Numbered from the stretch's first letter, positions 1 to 8,712 are shown. The stretch is 33,323 nt of DNA from Thermoleophilia bacterium (GCA_020848615.1 JADLHW010000082.1:1-33323), one strand, 5' to 3'. Translations and numbers: made by a program. Notes: generated from the sequence alone by a model not told the origin.

Positions 1-206
1 CGCCCGGACGCCGTGGCCTGCATCGCGTCGGTGGGGTACGGGCCGGCGACCTGCAGCGCGATGGGCGGGGCGTCCAGCACCGTCACGCCCTGCGGGGCGG
101 CGACGGGCGTGAGCCGCAGCCCGTCCGGGCCCGGCTCGACGCGGCAGACGGGGCTCGATGCGCCCTGGTGCACCCGGAGCCGCGCGGGCGGCGCCATGCG
201 CCTCAT
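1..206 (-). CDS. Unknown protein, N-terminal part only (runs off the window)
   Basis: An open minus-strand frame begins at ATG 204-206, or at the in-frame ATG 195-197, and continues without a stop to the window edge, giving about 68 residues. The start reads MRRMAPPARLRVHQG, followed by a Pro/Val-rich stretch with ordinary protein-like composition. I do not recognise the family. No clear Shine-Dalgarno precedes either ATG; a TAGACT element (minus strand, 287-292) could be the -10 of a promoter with an 80-nt leader. The gene is divergent from the anti-sigma-type ATPase gene. The call rests on the open frame and on the lack of a better reading of the opposite strand, so it is tentative. Confidence 0.4.
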   Translation of the reverse strand, partial: MRRMAPPARLRVHQGASSPVCRVEPGPDGLRLTPVAAPQGVTVLDAPPIALQVAGPYPTDAMQATASG

Positions 207-424
207 GCGGTGCGGCGGCCCAGCGGGGCGCGGGCGGAAGGAGGTTCGGACACGTGCGGCGTCCCCGGGTCGGTTGCGGCGGCGGAAGTCTAGGGCACCC
301 GCGGGCACCCGTCCGAACGGCCCGCCCGCCGAACCGGACGAAGGTCCTGACGGAAACCCCTCCAGGGTTCGGGGCGGACGCCGATACCATTCATGTGGCC
401 TCCTCCCGCGCATTCCCTGGACCG
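207..424. promoter_or_regulatory. Divergent intergenic region between the left-edge gene and the anti-sigma ATPase
   Basis: This stretch should hold promoters for both flanking genes. A TACCAT element at 385-390 (plus) lies 34 bases before the ATPase ATG, and TAGACT lies at 287-292 (minus). Neither has a convincing TTGACA-like -35. A strong AAGGAGG at 238-244 sits before GTG 254-256, which is in frame with the ATPase, but the residues it would add are Arg/Gly/Pro-rich and unlike the family, so it was not used. Confidence 0.3.
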
Positions 425-895
425 ATGAGCAACGACGCGCTGGTCTCAGCATTCCGGATCCCCGCGAGCCTGTCCTCGCTGGCGTTCGTGCGCGGCGCGG
501 TGGCCCTGATCATCGACCGTGAGTTCTGTGGCGGCGAGAGCGCCGGCCGGATGCTCCTGGCGGCCAGCGAGGCGGTCTCCAACGCCATCGAGCACGGCTC
601 GCCGCCGGACGGCGGCGGGGAGGTCGAGGTGCGCATCGCGATCACGGACACCGGCGCGACGCTGGTCGTCACCGATCAGGGACGTCCCGGCGTGCGCCCG
701 TCCATCGACGTGGACGCCCCCACCCCGCACCCCGCCAGCACGCGCGGCCGGGGCATCGTGATCATGCGGAACCTCTCCGACGACCTCCGCGTCGAGCCGG
801 CCGGGGCCGGCACCCGCGTGACGATGGACTTCCGCATCGCCCGCGTGGGCGCCCGCGGCGCGCACGGCGACGGCCGGGTGGCCGCCGCCGCCTGA
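425..895 (+). CDS. RsbW/SpoIIAB-like anti-sigma factor ATPase (HATPase_c_2)
   Basis: Predicted GHKL-fold serine kinase/anti-sigma protein of 156 aa, the usual size for RsbW-type proteins. The N box is AASEAVSNAIEHG (about residues 46-58, with E49 and N53). The G1 box is VTDQGRPG (82-89). The G2 lid is RGRGIVIMRNL (107-117). Members of this family bind ATP and either sequester a sigma factor or phosphorylate a STAS-domain antagonist in the cytoplasm. No sigma factor, STAS protein or PP2C phosphatase lies beside it, so its partner is unknown. ATG 425 was chosen because the domain begins right after it; the frame is open further upstream but that part looks non-coding. It converges with the ABC permease gene across a GC-rich hairpin. 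Confidence 0.85.
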   Translation: MSNDALVSAFRIPASLSSLAFVRGAVALIIDREFCGGESAGRMLLAASEAVSNAIEHGSPPDGGGEVEVRIAITDTGATLVVTDQGRPGVRPSIDVDAPTPHPASTRGRGIVIMRNLSDDLRVEPAGAGTRVTMDFRIARVGARGAHGDGRVAAAA

Positions 896-899
896 CGCC

Positions 900-939
900 G
901 GGCGGCGCGCGGACCCCGCGGGGCCCGCGCGGGGCGCCC
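900..939. terminator. Convergent GC-rich hairpin between the anti-sigma ATPase and ABC permease genes
   Basis: GGGCG plus CGCGCGG on the left pairs with CCGCGCG plus CGCCC on the right around a GC-rich loop, with a small internal mismatch. It fills the gap between two convergent genes and touches the permease stop. There is no U tract, so it would be a weak or factor-assisted terminator for either strand. Confidence 0.4.
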
Positions 940-3461
940 TACTCGTTCGCGATCGCGGCCAGGATGTTCAGCCGGGCCGCGCGGCGGGCCGGGAGGATCG
1001 CGGCGATCACCCCGAAGATCCCGGCGACCACCAGGAACACGATCATCGAGCCCCACGGGATGACCGTGGCGTTGAACTCGGGGATCGCCGAGACGCTCAC
1101 GATGCCGAGGAAGACCCCGAGCACCAGCCCCACGACCGCCCCGATGAGGGCGACGATGATCGCCTCCCACCGGATCATCGCCCGCACGTTGCGGCGGGAC
1201 AGCCCCACCGCCCGCAGCAGGCCGATCTCCCGGGTGCGTTCGAACACCGACAGGGCGAGGGTGAGGACGATCCCGAACACCGCGATGAGGATCGAGAGCG
1301 CCAGGAGCCCGTAGAAGATGTACAGGACGCCGTTGATCTGGTCGCCCACGAACGCCTTGTACTCGCTCTTGGTGTACAGCTCGAGGTTCGGGAACTGCGT
1401 GAGCTGCGCGGCGGCCGCGGCCTTCGCGGCGTCGGCGCTCACCCCGGTGTCGCCGGTGGCGAGCAGCAGGGCGTCCTGGCGGCTGGTGAAGTCGCGCCCG
1501 TACTCGTCGAGGGAGATGAAGAAGTCCCCGAACGAGTTGTCCTTCAGGATCGCGACCACCGTCAGCCGCTGCTGCCCGGACTTGGCGAACAGGGCCGGCA
1601 GCGCCGACCCCACCGACAGGTCCTTCTCCTTGGCGTAGTCCTCGTGCACCGCCACGGTGCCCGGCCGGTCGAGGTCGTCGATCGCGCCGGACACCACGCC
1701 GGGGTCGTAGACGCGCAGCAACTGGCGCGGATCGACGCCGGAGATGGTCTGGACGTCGCCGTCGCCGTCCTTGAACTGGCCGTCCCGCCAGGCGGTGACG
1801 CCCGACAGGTCGGGGCTCGCGGCGAGCGCCTGGCCGGCCACGGGGCTGAAGGGCTGCCCCTGTGACGCGAAGATGATCAGGTCCGCGCGCACCCGCCTGT
1901 CGAGGGTCCCGATGAACGTCTCGTGGATCGACGCGGCGAACACGGAGCCGCAGGTCACCAGCGCGACGCCGATCGTGAGGGCCGCGGCGGTCTGCGCCGT
2001 GCGGGACGGGTTGCGCATGGCGTTGCCCTGGCCCAGGCGGCCGGCGAGGCCCAGCCGGGTCATCGGCGCGCCGAGCACCCGCGCCAGCGGGCGCGCGACG
2101 TACTGCGTGAGCATCGCCGCGCCGATGAACAGCAGCATCGCGCCGAGGCCGATGAGGCTGAACCGCTGGGCCAGCCCGCCGGAGGGGCCGAGCATGCCCA
2201 GCAGCACCAGGGCGATGCCGAGCACGGTGAGGAGCACGGACATCACCCCGCGGACGCGGCGGGATCCGTGGACCTCCTGCTCGCGCAGCGCGGCGATCGG
2301 CGGCACGCGGCTCGCCCGCCACGCCGGCCCGAACGCCGCGACCAGCGTCACGACCATCCCGACGACGAGCCCGACGATGAGGGATCGCGATTCGACGACC
2401 AGGCCGGTCTGCGGGATCGAGGCGCCGATCGCGTTGAACAGCTCCCGCAGCGCCCATCCGCCGGCGATGCCGGCGATCACCCCGGCCACGGAGGCGGCGA
2501 GGCCCGTCAGGAACGCCTCGACCATCACCGAGCGCACCACCTGTCCCCCGGAGGCGCCGACGGCCCGCAACAGCCCCACCTGCCGGGTCCGCTGCGCCAC
2601 GGTGATCTTGAACGCGTTGAAGATGATGAAGCTGCCGACGAACAGCACGATCACCGCGAACGCCAGCAGCACGTTCCGCAGGATGTCGACGATCTGCTTG
2701 AACTGCCTGCTGTCCTGCTCGGTGGCGTCGGCGCCGGTGATGGCCTCGTAGCCCTTCGGCAGGACCGCCTGGACGCGGGCGACCAGCTGGGCGTCCGAGA
2801 CGCCCGGGGCGGCCGCCACGTCGATCGTGACGAACCGGTCCTCGCTGTCGAACACGCGCGCGGCCGTGGCCGGCGCGAACGAGGCGATGGTCGCGCCGGC
2901 GAGGTTGTTGGTGTCGCCGAAGCCCACCACGCCCACCAGCGTGTACTCGGCGCTGCCGGAGGTCGTGATGATCCGGATCCGGTCGCCAATGGCGAAGTCC
3001 TCGCCGTCGAACGTGTTCTTGTCGATGACGACGTCCCCGGCCCCGGTGGGCGCGCGGCCCTCGAGGACCTTCAGGGGGTTCAGCTCGGCGTTGCCGGTCC
3101 AGCCGAACCCGAGGGCGGGCGGGCCCTCCACGCCGGCGGGCTTGCCGTCCTTGCCGATGATCTGGGCGGTGCCGGCGGTGGTCCCGTCGGCGCTCGCGAC
3201 CCCGTCGATCCCGCGGATCGCCGGCAGCAACGAGGCCGGGACCGGCTGGCGGTCCAGGTCGGAGACCGTCTTCACGCCCTGCACCCGCACCGACACGTTC
3301 TGGTTCGCGGTGGACAGGACGTCGTCGAACGCCCGGTTGATGGTGTCGCCGAGCACGAACGAGGCGACCACGAACGTGACGCCCAGGAAGATCGCGATGG
3401 AGGTCAGGGCAACGCGGAGCTTGCTGCCCGTGAGGTTCCTGAGCGCGAGCCTCCAGGTCAT
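939..3461 (-). CDS. ABC transporter permease, FtsX/MacB type
   Basis: Integral membrane subunit (840 aa) of a MacB/LolCE-like ABC system, a family that moves lipids, peptides or drugs, or transmits force across the membrane. The N terminus is a short amphipathic stretch followed by a membrane segment (about residues 16-40, TSIAIFLGVTFVVASFVLG). A large extracellular MacB-PCD-like region follows (about 45-260). Next comes an FtsX core with helices around 265-290, 310-340 and 360-380, then helices near 410-450, a second extracellular region (about 500-710), and a second FtsX core (about 715-830, with TREIGLLRAVGLSRR). This double FtsX layout and the length are normal for actinobacterial permeases. 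ATG 3459-3461 overlaps the stop of the ATPase gene as ATGA, so the two are translationally coupled. The substrate is unknown. Confidence 0.93.
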   Translation of the reverse strand: MTWRLALRNLTGSKLRVALTSIAIFLGVTFVVASFVLGDTINRAFDDVLSTANQNVSVRVQGVKTVSDLDRQPVPASLLPAIRGIDGVASADGTTAGTAQIIGKDGKPAGVEGPPALGFGWTGNAELNPLKVLEGRAPTGAGDVVIDKNTFDGEDFAIGDRIRIITTSGSAEYTLVGVVGFGDTNNLAGATIASFAPATAARVFDSEDRFVTIDVAAAPGVSDAQLVARVQAVLPKGYEAITGADATEQDSRQFKQIVDILRNVLLAFAVIVLFVGSFIIFNAFKITVAQRTRQVGLLRAVGASGGQVVRSVMVEAFLTGLAASVAGVIAGIAGGWALRELFNAIGASIPQTGLVVESRSLIVGLVVGMVVTLVAAFGPAWRASRVPPIAALREQEVHGSRRVRGVMSVLLTVLGIALVLLGMLGPSGGLAQRFSLIGLGAMLLFIGAAMLTQYVARPLARVLGAPMTRLGLAGRLGQGNAMRNPSRTAQTAAALTIGVALVTCGSVFAASIHETFIGTLDRRVRADLIIFASQGQPFSPVAGQALAASPDLSGVTAWRDGQFKDGDGDVQTISGVDPRQLLRVYDPGVVSGAIDDLDRPGTVAVHEDYAKEKDLSVGSALPALFAKSGQQRLTVVAILKDNSFGDFFISLDEYGRDFTSRQDALLLATGDTGVSADAAKAAAAAQLTQFPNLELYTKSEYKAFVGDQINGVLYIFYGLLALSILIAVFGIVLTLALSVFERTREIGLLRAVGLSRRNVRAMIRWEAIIVALIGAVVGLVLGVFLGIVSVSAIPEFNATVIPWGSMIVFLVVAGIFGVIAAILPARRAARLNILAAIANE

Positions 3462-4228
3462 GTGCGCGGTCCCGCGCCGAGGACCTTCATGCGGTCCAGG
3501 ACCGTCCCGGGCGTCGGCTCGGTCATCTCGTCGACGATCCGGCCGTCGGCGAGGAACAGCACCGTGTCGGCGCGGCTCGCGGCACCCGGGTCATGAGTGA
3601 CCACCACGATCGTCTGCCCGTAGTCGTCGGCCGCGCGCCGCATGAAGTCCAGGAGCTCGGCGGAGGACTGGGAGTCCAGCTGGCCGGTGGGCTCGTCGGC
3701 GAACACGATGTCGGGGCGGGACACCAGCGCCCGTGCGGCGGCGACGCGCTGCTGCTGGCCGCCGGACAGCTCGGCGGGCCGGTGCTTGAGGCGGTCGCCG
3801 AGGTTCAGGGCCGAGACGACCTGGTCCATCCACGACGTGTCGGGGTCGCGTCCGGCGATGTCGAGGGGCAGGCGGATGTTCTCGAGCGCGGTGAGGGTGG
3901 GCACCAGGTTGAACGCCTGGAAGATGAAGCCCACGCGGTCGCGCCGCACCTTGGTGATCTCCTTCTCGGAGAGCCCGGTGAGCTCGATGTCGCCGATCCA
4001 GGTGCTGCCGGAGGTGAGCCGGTCGAGCCCCGCCATGCACTGCATGAGCGTCGACTTCCCGGAACCGGACGGCCCCATGATCGCCGTGAACTGCCCCGCC
4101 GGGAAGCTGTGGCTCACCCCGTTGAGCGCGCGCACCTCCGCGTCGCCCTCCCCGTAGATCCGGTACGCATCCTCGATGCGCGCGGCGACGGCCGTGGTGG
4201 GCGCCGCCGTCGTCGTCCCATCCGCCAT
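3458..4228 (-). CDS. ABC transporter ATP-binding protein, MacB/LolD type
   Basis: Cytoplasmic ATPase (256 aa) of the adjacent FtsX-type permease. It has Walker A GPSGSGKST (52-60), Q-loop FIFQAFNLVP (101-110), signature LSGGQQQRVA (154-163), Walker B IVFADEPTG (174-182), D-loop QLDSQS and H-loop TH at 211-212. The FQ-FNL and SGGQQQR patterns are typical of the LolD/MacB branch. An N-terminal extension of about 18 Ala/Thr-rich residues precedes the domain. ATG 4226-4228 is preceded by GGGAGG at good distance. It is first in a two-gene unit with the permease, with an 88-nt gap behind argD that holds a short hairpin, so it may be read partly through from argD or from its own weak promoter. Confidence 0.95.
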   Translation of the reverse strand: MADGTTTAAPTTAVAARIEDAYRIYGEGDAEVRALNGVSHSFPAGQFTAIMGPSGSGKSTLMQCMAGLDRLTSGSTWIGDIELTGLSEKEITKVRRDRVGFIFQAFNLVPTLTALENIRLPLDIAGRDPDTSWMDQVVSALNLGDRLKHRPAELSGGQQQRVAAARALVSRPDIVFADEPTGQLDSQSSAELLDFMRRAADDYGQTIVVVTHDPGAASRADTVLFLADGRIVDEMTEPTPGTVLDRMKVLGAGPRT

Positions 4229-4316
4229 GGGTCCTCCCGCAGTCCGTTTGCCCGATCAGCATCCCACGCGCGGCGGAGGGACAAACACCCCGGGGGTGGG
4301 TTCCTTGGCCGTGGCT

Positions 4317-5498
4317 TTACGCCGTAAGTGCGGGAATCGTCTCCCGGAGGGCGGCGAGGACGGCGTCCAGGTCCTCCCGGCCGATCACCAGCGGCGGCAG
4401 GAAGCGGATCGTCCGCGGCCCGGTGGCGTTCACCAGGATCCCGCGTGCGAGCATCGCCGACACCAGGTCGGCGGCGCGGGCCTGGGGCAGGTCCAGCCCG
4501 CACATGAGGCCCCTCCCGCGCGCCTCGGTGGCCAGACCGTCGGCGACGAGGCCCCGGAGGCCGTCCAGGAACCGGGCGCCCTCCTCCCGCACGTGCGCCT
4601 GCAGCGCGGGGTCGGCGAGCACGGCGGTGGCCGCGAGGCCGGCGGCGCACGCCAGCGGCCCGCCGGCGAACGTCGACCCGTGGTCTCCCGGCTGGAACGT
4701 CGCGTCGATGCCGGGCCGCGCCGTGATCGCCCCGATCGGCACGCCGCCGCCCAGGCTCTTGGCCATGGTCATGACGTCGGGTGCGATGCCGAGGTCCCGG
4801 TACGCGAAGGTGGGACCGGTGCGGGCCAGGCCCGTCTGGATCTCGTCGAACACCAGCAGCGCCCCGTGCCGGTCGCACAGCTCCCGGGCGAGCCGCAGCA
4901 TCTCGGGCGGCGTGGGGTGCACGCCGCTCTCGCCCTGGACGATCTCCATGAACACGGCCGCGGTCCGCGGCCCCACGGCGGCGTGCAGCCCCTCCATGTC
5001 CTGGCGGTCCACGTGCACCACGCCGGGCAGCAGCGGCCGGAACGCGTCCTGCTTGCCGGGCTGCCCGGTGAGCGTGAGGGCGCCGTAGGTGCGGCCGTGG
5101 AAGCTGTCGACGAGCGCGACGACCTCCGGCCGGCCCTGCCCGTGCTTGCGGCACAGCTTCAGCGCGGCCTCGACGGCCTCGGTGCCGGAGTTGCAGAAGA
5201 ACACCCGGCCACCCATGGAGTTGTCTCGGATCCACTCCGCCAGCGCGATCATCTGCTCGGTGTAGAACAGGTTCGAGACGTTGATGAGGCGGGCGGCCTG
5301 CTCCTGGATCGCGGCGACCACCGCGGGGTGGGAGTGCCCCACGTTGATCATGGAGATGCCGGCGACGCAGTCGATGTACCGGCGGCCGTCCGGGTCGAAC
5401 AGGCCGGCGCCCTCGCCGCGCACGAACTGCACGGGCTGCCGCCGGTAGTTCGGCATGAGCGCCTTCTGCTCGCGCTCGATGAGCCGTTCGTCGATCAT
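4317..5498 (-). CDS. argD: Acetylornithine aminotransferase
   Basis: PLP enzyme (393 aa, normal length) that transaminates N-acetylglutamate semialdehyde to N-acetylornithine, the fourth step of arginine synthesis. Visible features are the phosphate-binding NSGTEA (103-108), DSFHGRTYG (131-139), the cofactor-contacting Asp in FDEIQTGLARTG (217-228), and the Schiff-base lysine K247 in MTMAKSLGGG. ATG 5496-5498 overlaps the argB stop as ATGA. Several acetylornithine transaminases also act on succinyldiaminopimelate, but the arg context supports ArgD. It is the last arg gene here; argF, argR, argG and argH are not in this window. The frame is open for 64 codons upstream, but that part is a shadow of argB. 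Confidence 0.97.
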   Translation of the reverse strand: MIDERLIEREQKALMPNYRRQPVQFVRGEGAGLFDPDGRRYIDCVAGISMINVGHSHPAVVAAIQEQAARLINVSNLFYTEQMIALAEWIRDNSMGGRVFFCNSGTEAVEAALKLCRKHGQGRPEVVALVDSFHGRTYGALTLTGQPGKQDAFRPLLPGVVHVDRQDMEGLHAAVGPRTAAVFMEIVQGESGVHPTPPEMLRLARELCDRHGALLVFDEIQTGLARTGPTFAYRDLGIAPDVMTMAKSLGGGVPIGAITARPGIDATFQPGDHGSTFAGGPLACAAGLAATAVLADPALQAHVREEGARFLDGLRGLVADGLATEARGRGLMCGLDLPQARAADLVSAMLARGILVNATGPRTIRFLPPLVIGREDLDAVLAALRETIPALTA

Positions 5499-6391
5499 GC
5501 GGTGATCTTCGTGCCGATGCCGGCCTCGGTGAACAGCTCCATGAGCACCGAGTGCGGCACCCGCCCGTCCACGATCTGCGCCGCCTCGACCCCGTGGGCC
5601 AGCGCGTCGCGCACCCCGGCGAGCTTGGGCAGCATCCCGCCCGTGATCACGCCGTGGGCGATCATGTCCTCCAGCTCCAGCAGGGTGCACTCGCTGATGA
5701 GCGTGGCGGGGTCGTCCGGGTCCCGGTACAGCCCCTCCACGTCGGTGAGGAACAGCACCTTCCGGGCCCGCAGGGCGCCGGCGAGGCTGCCGGCCACGGT
5801 GTCGGCGTTCAGGTTGTAGCTCTGTCCCAGGGCGTCGACGCCCACGGACGCGACCACCGGCACGAAGTCCGACAGGTGCTGCAGCACCGCGGGGTTGATC
5901 GCCTCGACGCGCCCCACGAAGCCGATGTCGTTGCCGTTCGGGGTCTGCTTGGACGCCCGGATGAGGTTGCCGTCGTCCCCGGCGAGTCCCACGGCCGGCA
6001 CCCCGGCGACGTGCAGCTGGGCGACGATCTCCTTGTTGATCTTGCCCACCAGCACCATCTTGGCGAGCTCCATGGTGGCGGCGTCGGTGACGCGCAGCCC
6101 CTCCACGAACCGCACCTCGAGGCCCAGCAGGTCGGAGTAGCGGGAGATGTCGGGGCCGCCGCCGTGGACGACCACGGGGTTCATACCCACGAGCTTCAGC
6201 AGCGCGATGTCGCGGGCGAAGGAGGCCTTCAGCTCCGGGGTGACCATCGCGGCGCCCCCGTACTTCACGACGATCGTGTGGCCGGCGAAGTCCCGGATGT
6301 ACGGCAGCGCCTCCAGCAGGACCGCGACGCGGGCCTCCAGGCCCTCCCGCCGGTCCGCGAGGCTCGGTGTTCCCTCGGTGTTCGTGCCCAT
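5495..6391 (-). CDS. argB: Acetylglutamate kinase
   Basis: Phosphorylates N-acetylglutamate (298 aa), the second step of arginine synthesis. Amino-acid-kinase motifs are VVKYGGAAM (41-49, with K43), VVHGGGPDI (74-82), FVEGLRVTD (95-103), NADTVAGSLAGAL in the C-terminal half, and FLTDVEGLY. A helical N-terminal extension of about 35 residues precedes the first motif, as in hexameric arginine-inhibited enzymes, so feedback inhibition by arginine is likely (inference). ATG 6389-6391 has no obvious Shine-Dalgarno. A TAGGCT -10 element lies 10 bases upstream, so argBD may have its own promoter with a very short leader. This would make sense because a propeller gene separates it from argCJ. Confidence 0.97.
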   Translation of the reverse strand: MGTNTEGTPSLADRREGLEARVAVLLEALPYIRDFAGHTIVVKYGGAAMVTPELKASFARDIALLKLVGMNPVVVHGGGPDISRYSDLLGLEVRFVEGLRVTDAATMELAKMVLVGKINKEIVAQLHVAGVPAVGLAGDDGNLIRASKQTPNGNDIGFVGRVEAINPAVLQHLSDFVPVVASVGVDALGQSYNLNADTVAGSLAGALRARKVLFLTDVEGLYRDPDDPATLISECTLLELEDMIAHGVITGGMLPKLAGVRDALAHGVEAAQIVDGRVPHSVLMELFTEAGIGTKITA

Positions 6392-6401
6392 CAGAGCGGG
6401 C

Positions 6402-6407
6402 AGCCTA
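6402..6407 (-). promoter_or_regulatory. Possible -10 element for argBD
   Basis: TAGGCT on the minus strand, 10 bases before the argB ATG, fits an actinobacterial -10 (TAnnnT) with a near-leaderless transcript. No TTGACA-like -35 is evident at 16-18 bases upstream. Confidence 0.35.
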
Positions 6408-6446
6408 GTGGACGCGGCGCGAACCCTCCACGCCGGGGCGGCCCGG

Positions 6447-8633
6447 CTACCTCCGCCGCAGGGCCACCGACACCCGGCGCAGGGGCGGCTTCACCACCAG
6501 CGTCACCCCCACGCCGCGCAGCCGCACGTCGTAGCGCCCGGCGCCCAGGGCCGCACGACCCACGCGGGCGGGCAGCACGAACGCGTTGGCGCCACGGCGG
6601 GCGCGGTAGACCTTCGCGGCCAGCACCTTCCGGGCGCCGCGACGCGACACCTCGACCCGGACGGTCACACGGCTCGGGGCCCGGAAGCTCACGCGGATCC
6701 GGCAGGGCGCGCCGAGCCGCGCCGCGCGCACGCAGGCGGTGCGGAAGGCGGTCGCCGTGACACGCCGCAGGTTCGCGTTCCCGGTTCCGCCGCCGGATCC
6801 CACCACCTCCAGCGTCACCTCGTCGCTGTCGGTGCCCGCGAGGTCCACCATCGTGACGGTGTACGTGCGGCGCTGGGTGGCGATCAGCGGCGTGCCGGAG
6901 ATGACCCCGTTGGAGGGGTCGAGGGCGAGACCGGCGGGCAGGGACGGGCTCACGCTGAACGCCGCCGCCCCGGTGCGGCGCACGGTGCCCGGTCCCAGCG
7001 GGGTGAGCGCCGCGCCGACCCGTGCCGACACGGTGCTGGCGGTGTAGTTCACCTGGGTGGTGCCGTAGCCCAGCACGACGTCCTCGGCGCCGGCGTCCGT
7101 GCGACCCTGGGGGTCGGCGTTCTTGGTCCCCACCAGGGCGTCGGGGCGGCCGTCGCCGGTGAGATCCCCGGTGGCCGCGACCCAGGCGCCGGTCTGGTCG
7201 TTCGCGGCGCTGCCGCGGATGGTGATGGCGGCGCCATCGGGCTGCGCGAGGTTGAGCCGTCCGGCGGTGGGCAGCGCCGTGACCAGGTACGCGGCCCCCA
7301 CGTTCGACACGCCGGGCGCGTCCACGCCGTTCGCGCCCATGAGGATGTCGCCGCGCCCGTCGCCGGTGAGGTCCCCCACCGACGCCACCGACACGCCCAG
7401 CTGGTCGCCGCCCAGCGCCCCGTCCACCCGCACCGACCGCGTCCCCAGGTCCGAGAGGTCGACGGTGCGCGTGTCGGCGGAGCCCCGCACGAAGAACACC
7501 GCGCCGCTGTCCACCCGTCCCGGGGCGTCGGCCCGGGACGCGCCGATGAGCATCTCGCTGCGCCCGTCGCCGTCGCTGTCACCCACCGCGCCCAGGGCGA
7601 TGCCGAGCCAGTCGCCGGCGGCGGCGCCGTCGATGCGCGCGGCCCGGGTGCCCGCCTCGGGGCCGCCCAGGTCGAGGGTCGTCGTGGCGCCGCCGCCGAA
7701 CACCACGGACGCGGCGCCGGCGTCCAGGCGGCCGCCGGCCGGGCCGCCGGGGTCGAACAGGGGCGCCCCCAGGAGGATGTCGGGCCGGGTGTCGCCGTTC
7801 ACGTCGCCGCCGGCCGCGAGGCGGCTTCCGAGGTTGTCGTCGGCGGCGGCCCCGTCGATGCGCCAGACGCGGCCCGCGGGCGGGGCCGCGAGGTCGATGC
7901 TCGCCGGGGAGGCCGACCCCAGCACGACGTAGGCGGACCCGGAGCCGGTCCGGCCGTTGTTGTCGGCGAGGGGCGCGCCGACGACGACGTCGGCGAAGCC
8001 GTCGCCGTTCACGTCGCCCACGCCGGCCACGGCCGAGCCGAGGAGGTCGTTCGCGGCGGCGCCGTCGATGCGGATGCCGCGGTCGCCGAGCGACGCCAGG
8101 TCGAGCGGCGTGCGGGCGCTGCCGCCGAACACGATGTACGCCGAGCCGGCGTTCACGCGGCCACCGCCGTCGGCCTGGTACGCGCCGAGCACGATGTCGG
8201 TCTTGCCGTCGCCGTTCACGTCGCCGGCGGACGCCACGGACACCGCGGTGTTGTCGCCGGGAGCGGCCCCGTCGATGCGCACGACGTTCCCGGTGCCCGA
8301 CAGGTCGATCCCGCCGGGCCGGAACGGGCCGAACGCGAGGTACGCGGAACCGGCGAGGGTGCGGCCGAAGGGCCGTGCCTGCCAGGCGCCGACGAGCAGG
8401 TCGCGGGCCCCGTCGCCGTCGATGTCCCCGACCGCCGCCGCGGCCTCGCCGACGCGGTCACCCGGGGCGGCCCCGGAGATGCGCGAGACGCCCGCGCCGG
8501 GGCTGCTGAGGTTCAGCAGGCCCGTCTGCTGCGGGAGGACGGCGACGGCCCCGGCGGCAGCCGTCAGCAGTGCCGCGGCGGCCAGCGGGAGCGGTCTCAG
8601 ACGGCTTCGGGGGATGCGTCCTCGCACACTCAC
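6447..8633 (-). CDS. Secreted FG-GAP (integrin-alpha-like) beta-propeller protein with Ig-like domain
   Basis: Large predicted exported protein (728 aa). An Arg-rich start and hydrophobic stretch (about residues 15-33, LPLAAAALLTAAAGAVAV) form a signal peptide. Seven FG-GAP repeats follow at 60-70 residue spacing up to about residue 510. Each has a Ca-binding loop such as GDVNGDG, GDSDGDG or GDLTGDG and a start like RIDGAA, so they would close a seven-bladed propeller. An Ig-like (putative He_PIG) domain with LPAGLALD and GVISGTP comes next (about 550-615), then a basic Ig-like C-terminal module. The propeller class binds proteins or glycans outside the cell; the ligand here is unknown. The start is GTG 8631-8633, with a TGCTAGCGT extended -10 six bases upstream and no Shine-Dalgarno. 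It sits between argJ and argB, an unusual place. Confidence 0.9.
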   Translation of the reverse strand: MSVRGRIPRSRLRPLPLAAAALLTAAAGAVAVLPQQTGLLNLSSPGAGVSRISGAAPGDRVGEAAAAVGDIDGDGARDLLVGAWQARPFGRTLAGSAYLAFGPFRPGGIDLSGTGNVVRIDGAAPGDNTAVSVASAGDVNGDGKTDIVLGAYQADGGGRVNAGSAYIVFGGSARTPLDLASLGDRGIRIDGAAANDLLGSAVAGVGDVNGDGFADVVVGAPLADNNGRTGSGSAYVVLGSASPASIDLAAPPAGRVWRIDGAAADDNLGSRLAAGGDVNGDTRPDILLGAPLFDPGGPAGGRLDAGAASVVFGGGATTTLDLGGPEAGTRAARIDGAAAGDWLGIALGAVGDSDGDGRSEMLIGASRADAPGRVDSGAVFFVRGSADTRTVDLSDLGTRSVRVDGALGGDQLGVSVASVGDLTGDGRGDILMGANGVDAPGVSNVGAAYLVTALPTAGRLNLAQPDGAAITIRGSAANDQTGAWVAATGDLTGDGRPDALVGTKNADPQGRTDAGAEDVVLGYGTTQVNYTASTVSARVGAALTPLGPGTVRRTGAAAFSVSPSLPAGLALDPSNGVISGTPLIATQRRTYTVTMVDLAGTDSDEVTLEVVGSGGGTGNANLRRVTATAFRTACVRAARLGAPCRIRVSFRAPSRVTVRVEVSRRGARKVLAAKVYRARRGANAFVLPARVGRAALGAGRYDVRLRGVGVTLVVKPPLRRVSVALRRR

Positions 8634-8639
8634 GGCGCC

Positions 8640-8648
8640 ACGCTAGCA
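8640..8648 (-). promoter_or_regulatory. Possible extended -10 for the propeller gene (leaderless)
   Basis: TGCTAGCGT on the minus strand has the TGn extension and a TAnnnT hexamer that ends six bases before the GTG start. Transcription would begin at or next to the start codon. The -35 is not recognisable. Confidence 0.4.
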
Positions 8649-8677
8649 GCGTCGCCCGACGATGGACTACACCTTTT

Positions 8678-8705
8678 GTGAGGAGGACCACGCATCCCTC
8701 CTCAC
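8678..8705 (-). terminator. 9-bp hairpin upstream of the propeller gene
   Basis: GTGAGGAGG and CCTCCTCAC are perfect 9-base arms around a 10-base loop. It follows the stop of the possible 51-aa gene by seven bases. There is no U tract, but the stem could end transcription coming from argJ and the small gene. One arm contains a GAGGAGG Shine-Dalgarno-like sequence on the minus strand that would be hidden in the stem. Confidence 0.4.
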
Positions 8706-8712
8706 GGGTGTT

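Noticed and set aside
254-424. In-frame upstream start (GTG 254) for the anti-sigma ATPase
   Set aside because: It has a good AAGGAGG, but the extra 57 residues are Arg/Pro/Gly-rich and absent from the family.
676-2457. Long minus-strand open frame of 593 codons across the ABC permease
   Set aside because: It is in another frame of the permease gene, is extremely Arg/Ala/Gly-rich and matches no family; a GC-rich shadow.
4229-4316. Hairpin CACCC/GGGTG followed by TTTG between argD and the ABC ATPase gene
   Set aside because: The stem has only five base pairs and the T run only three; too weak to list as a terminator.
6147-8681. Plus-strand open frame of 844 codons opposite the propeller gene
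   Set aside because: Its composition is Gly/Ala/His/Val-rich repeats that mirror the FG-GAP repeats on the other strand; no start signal or motifs.
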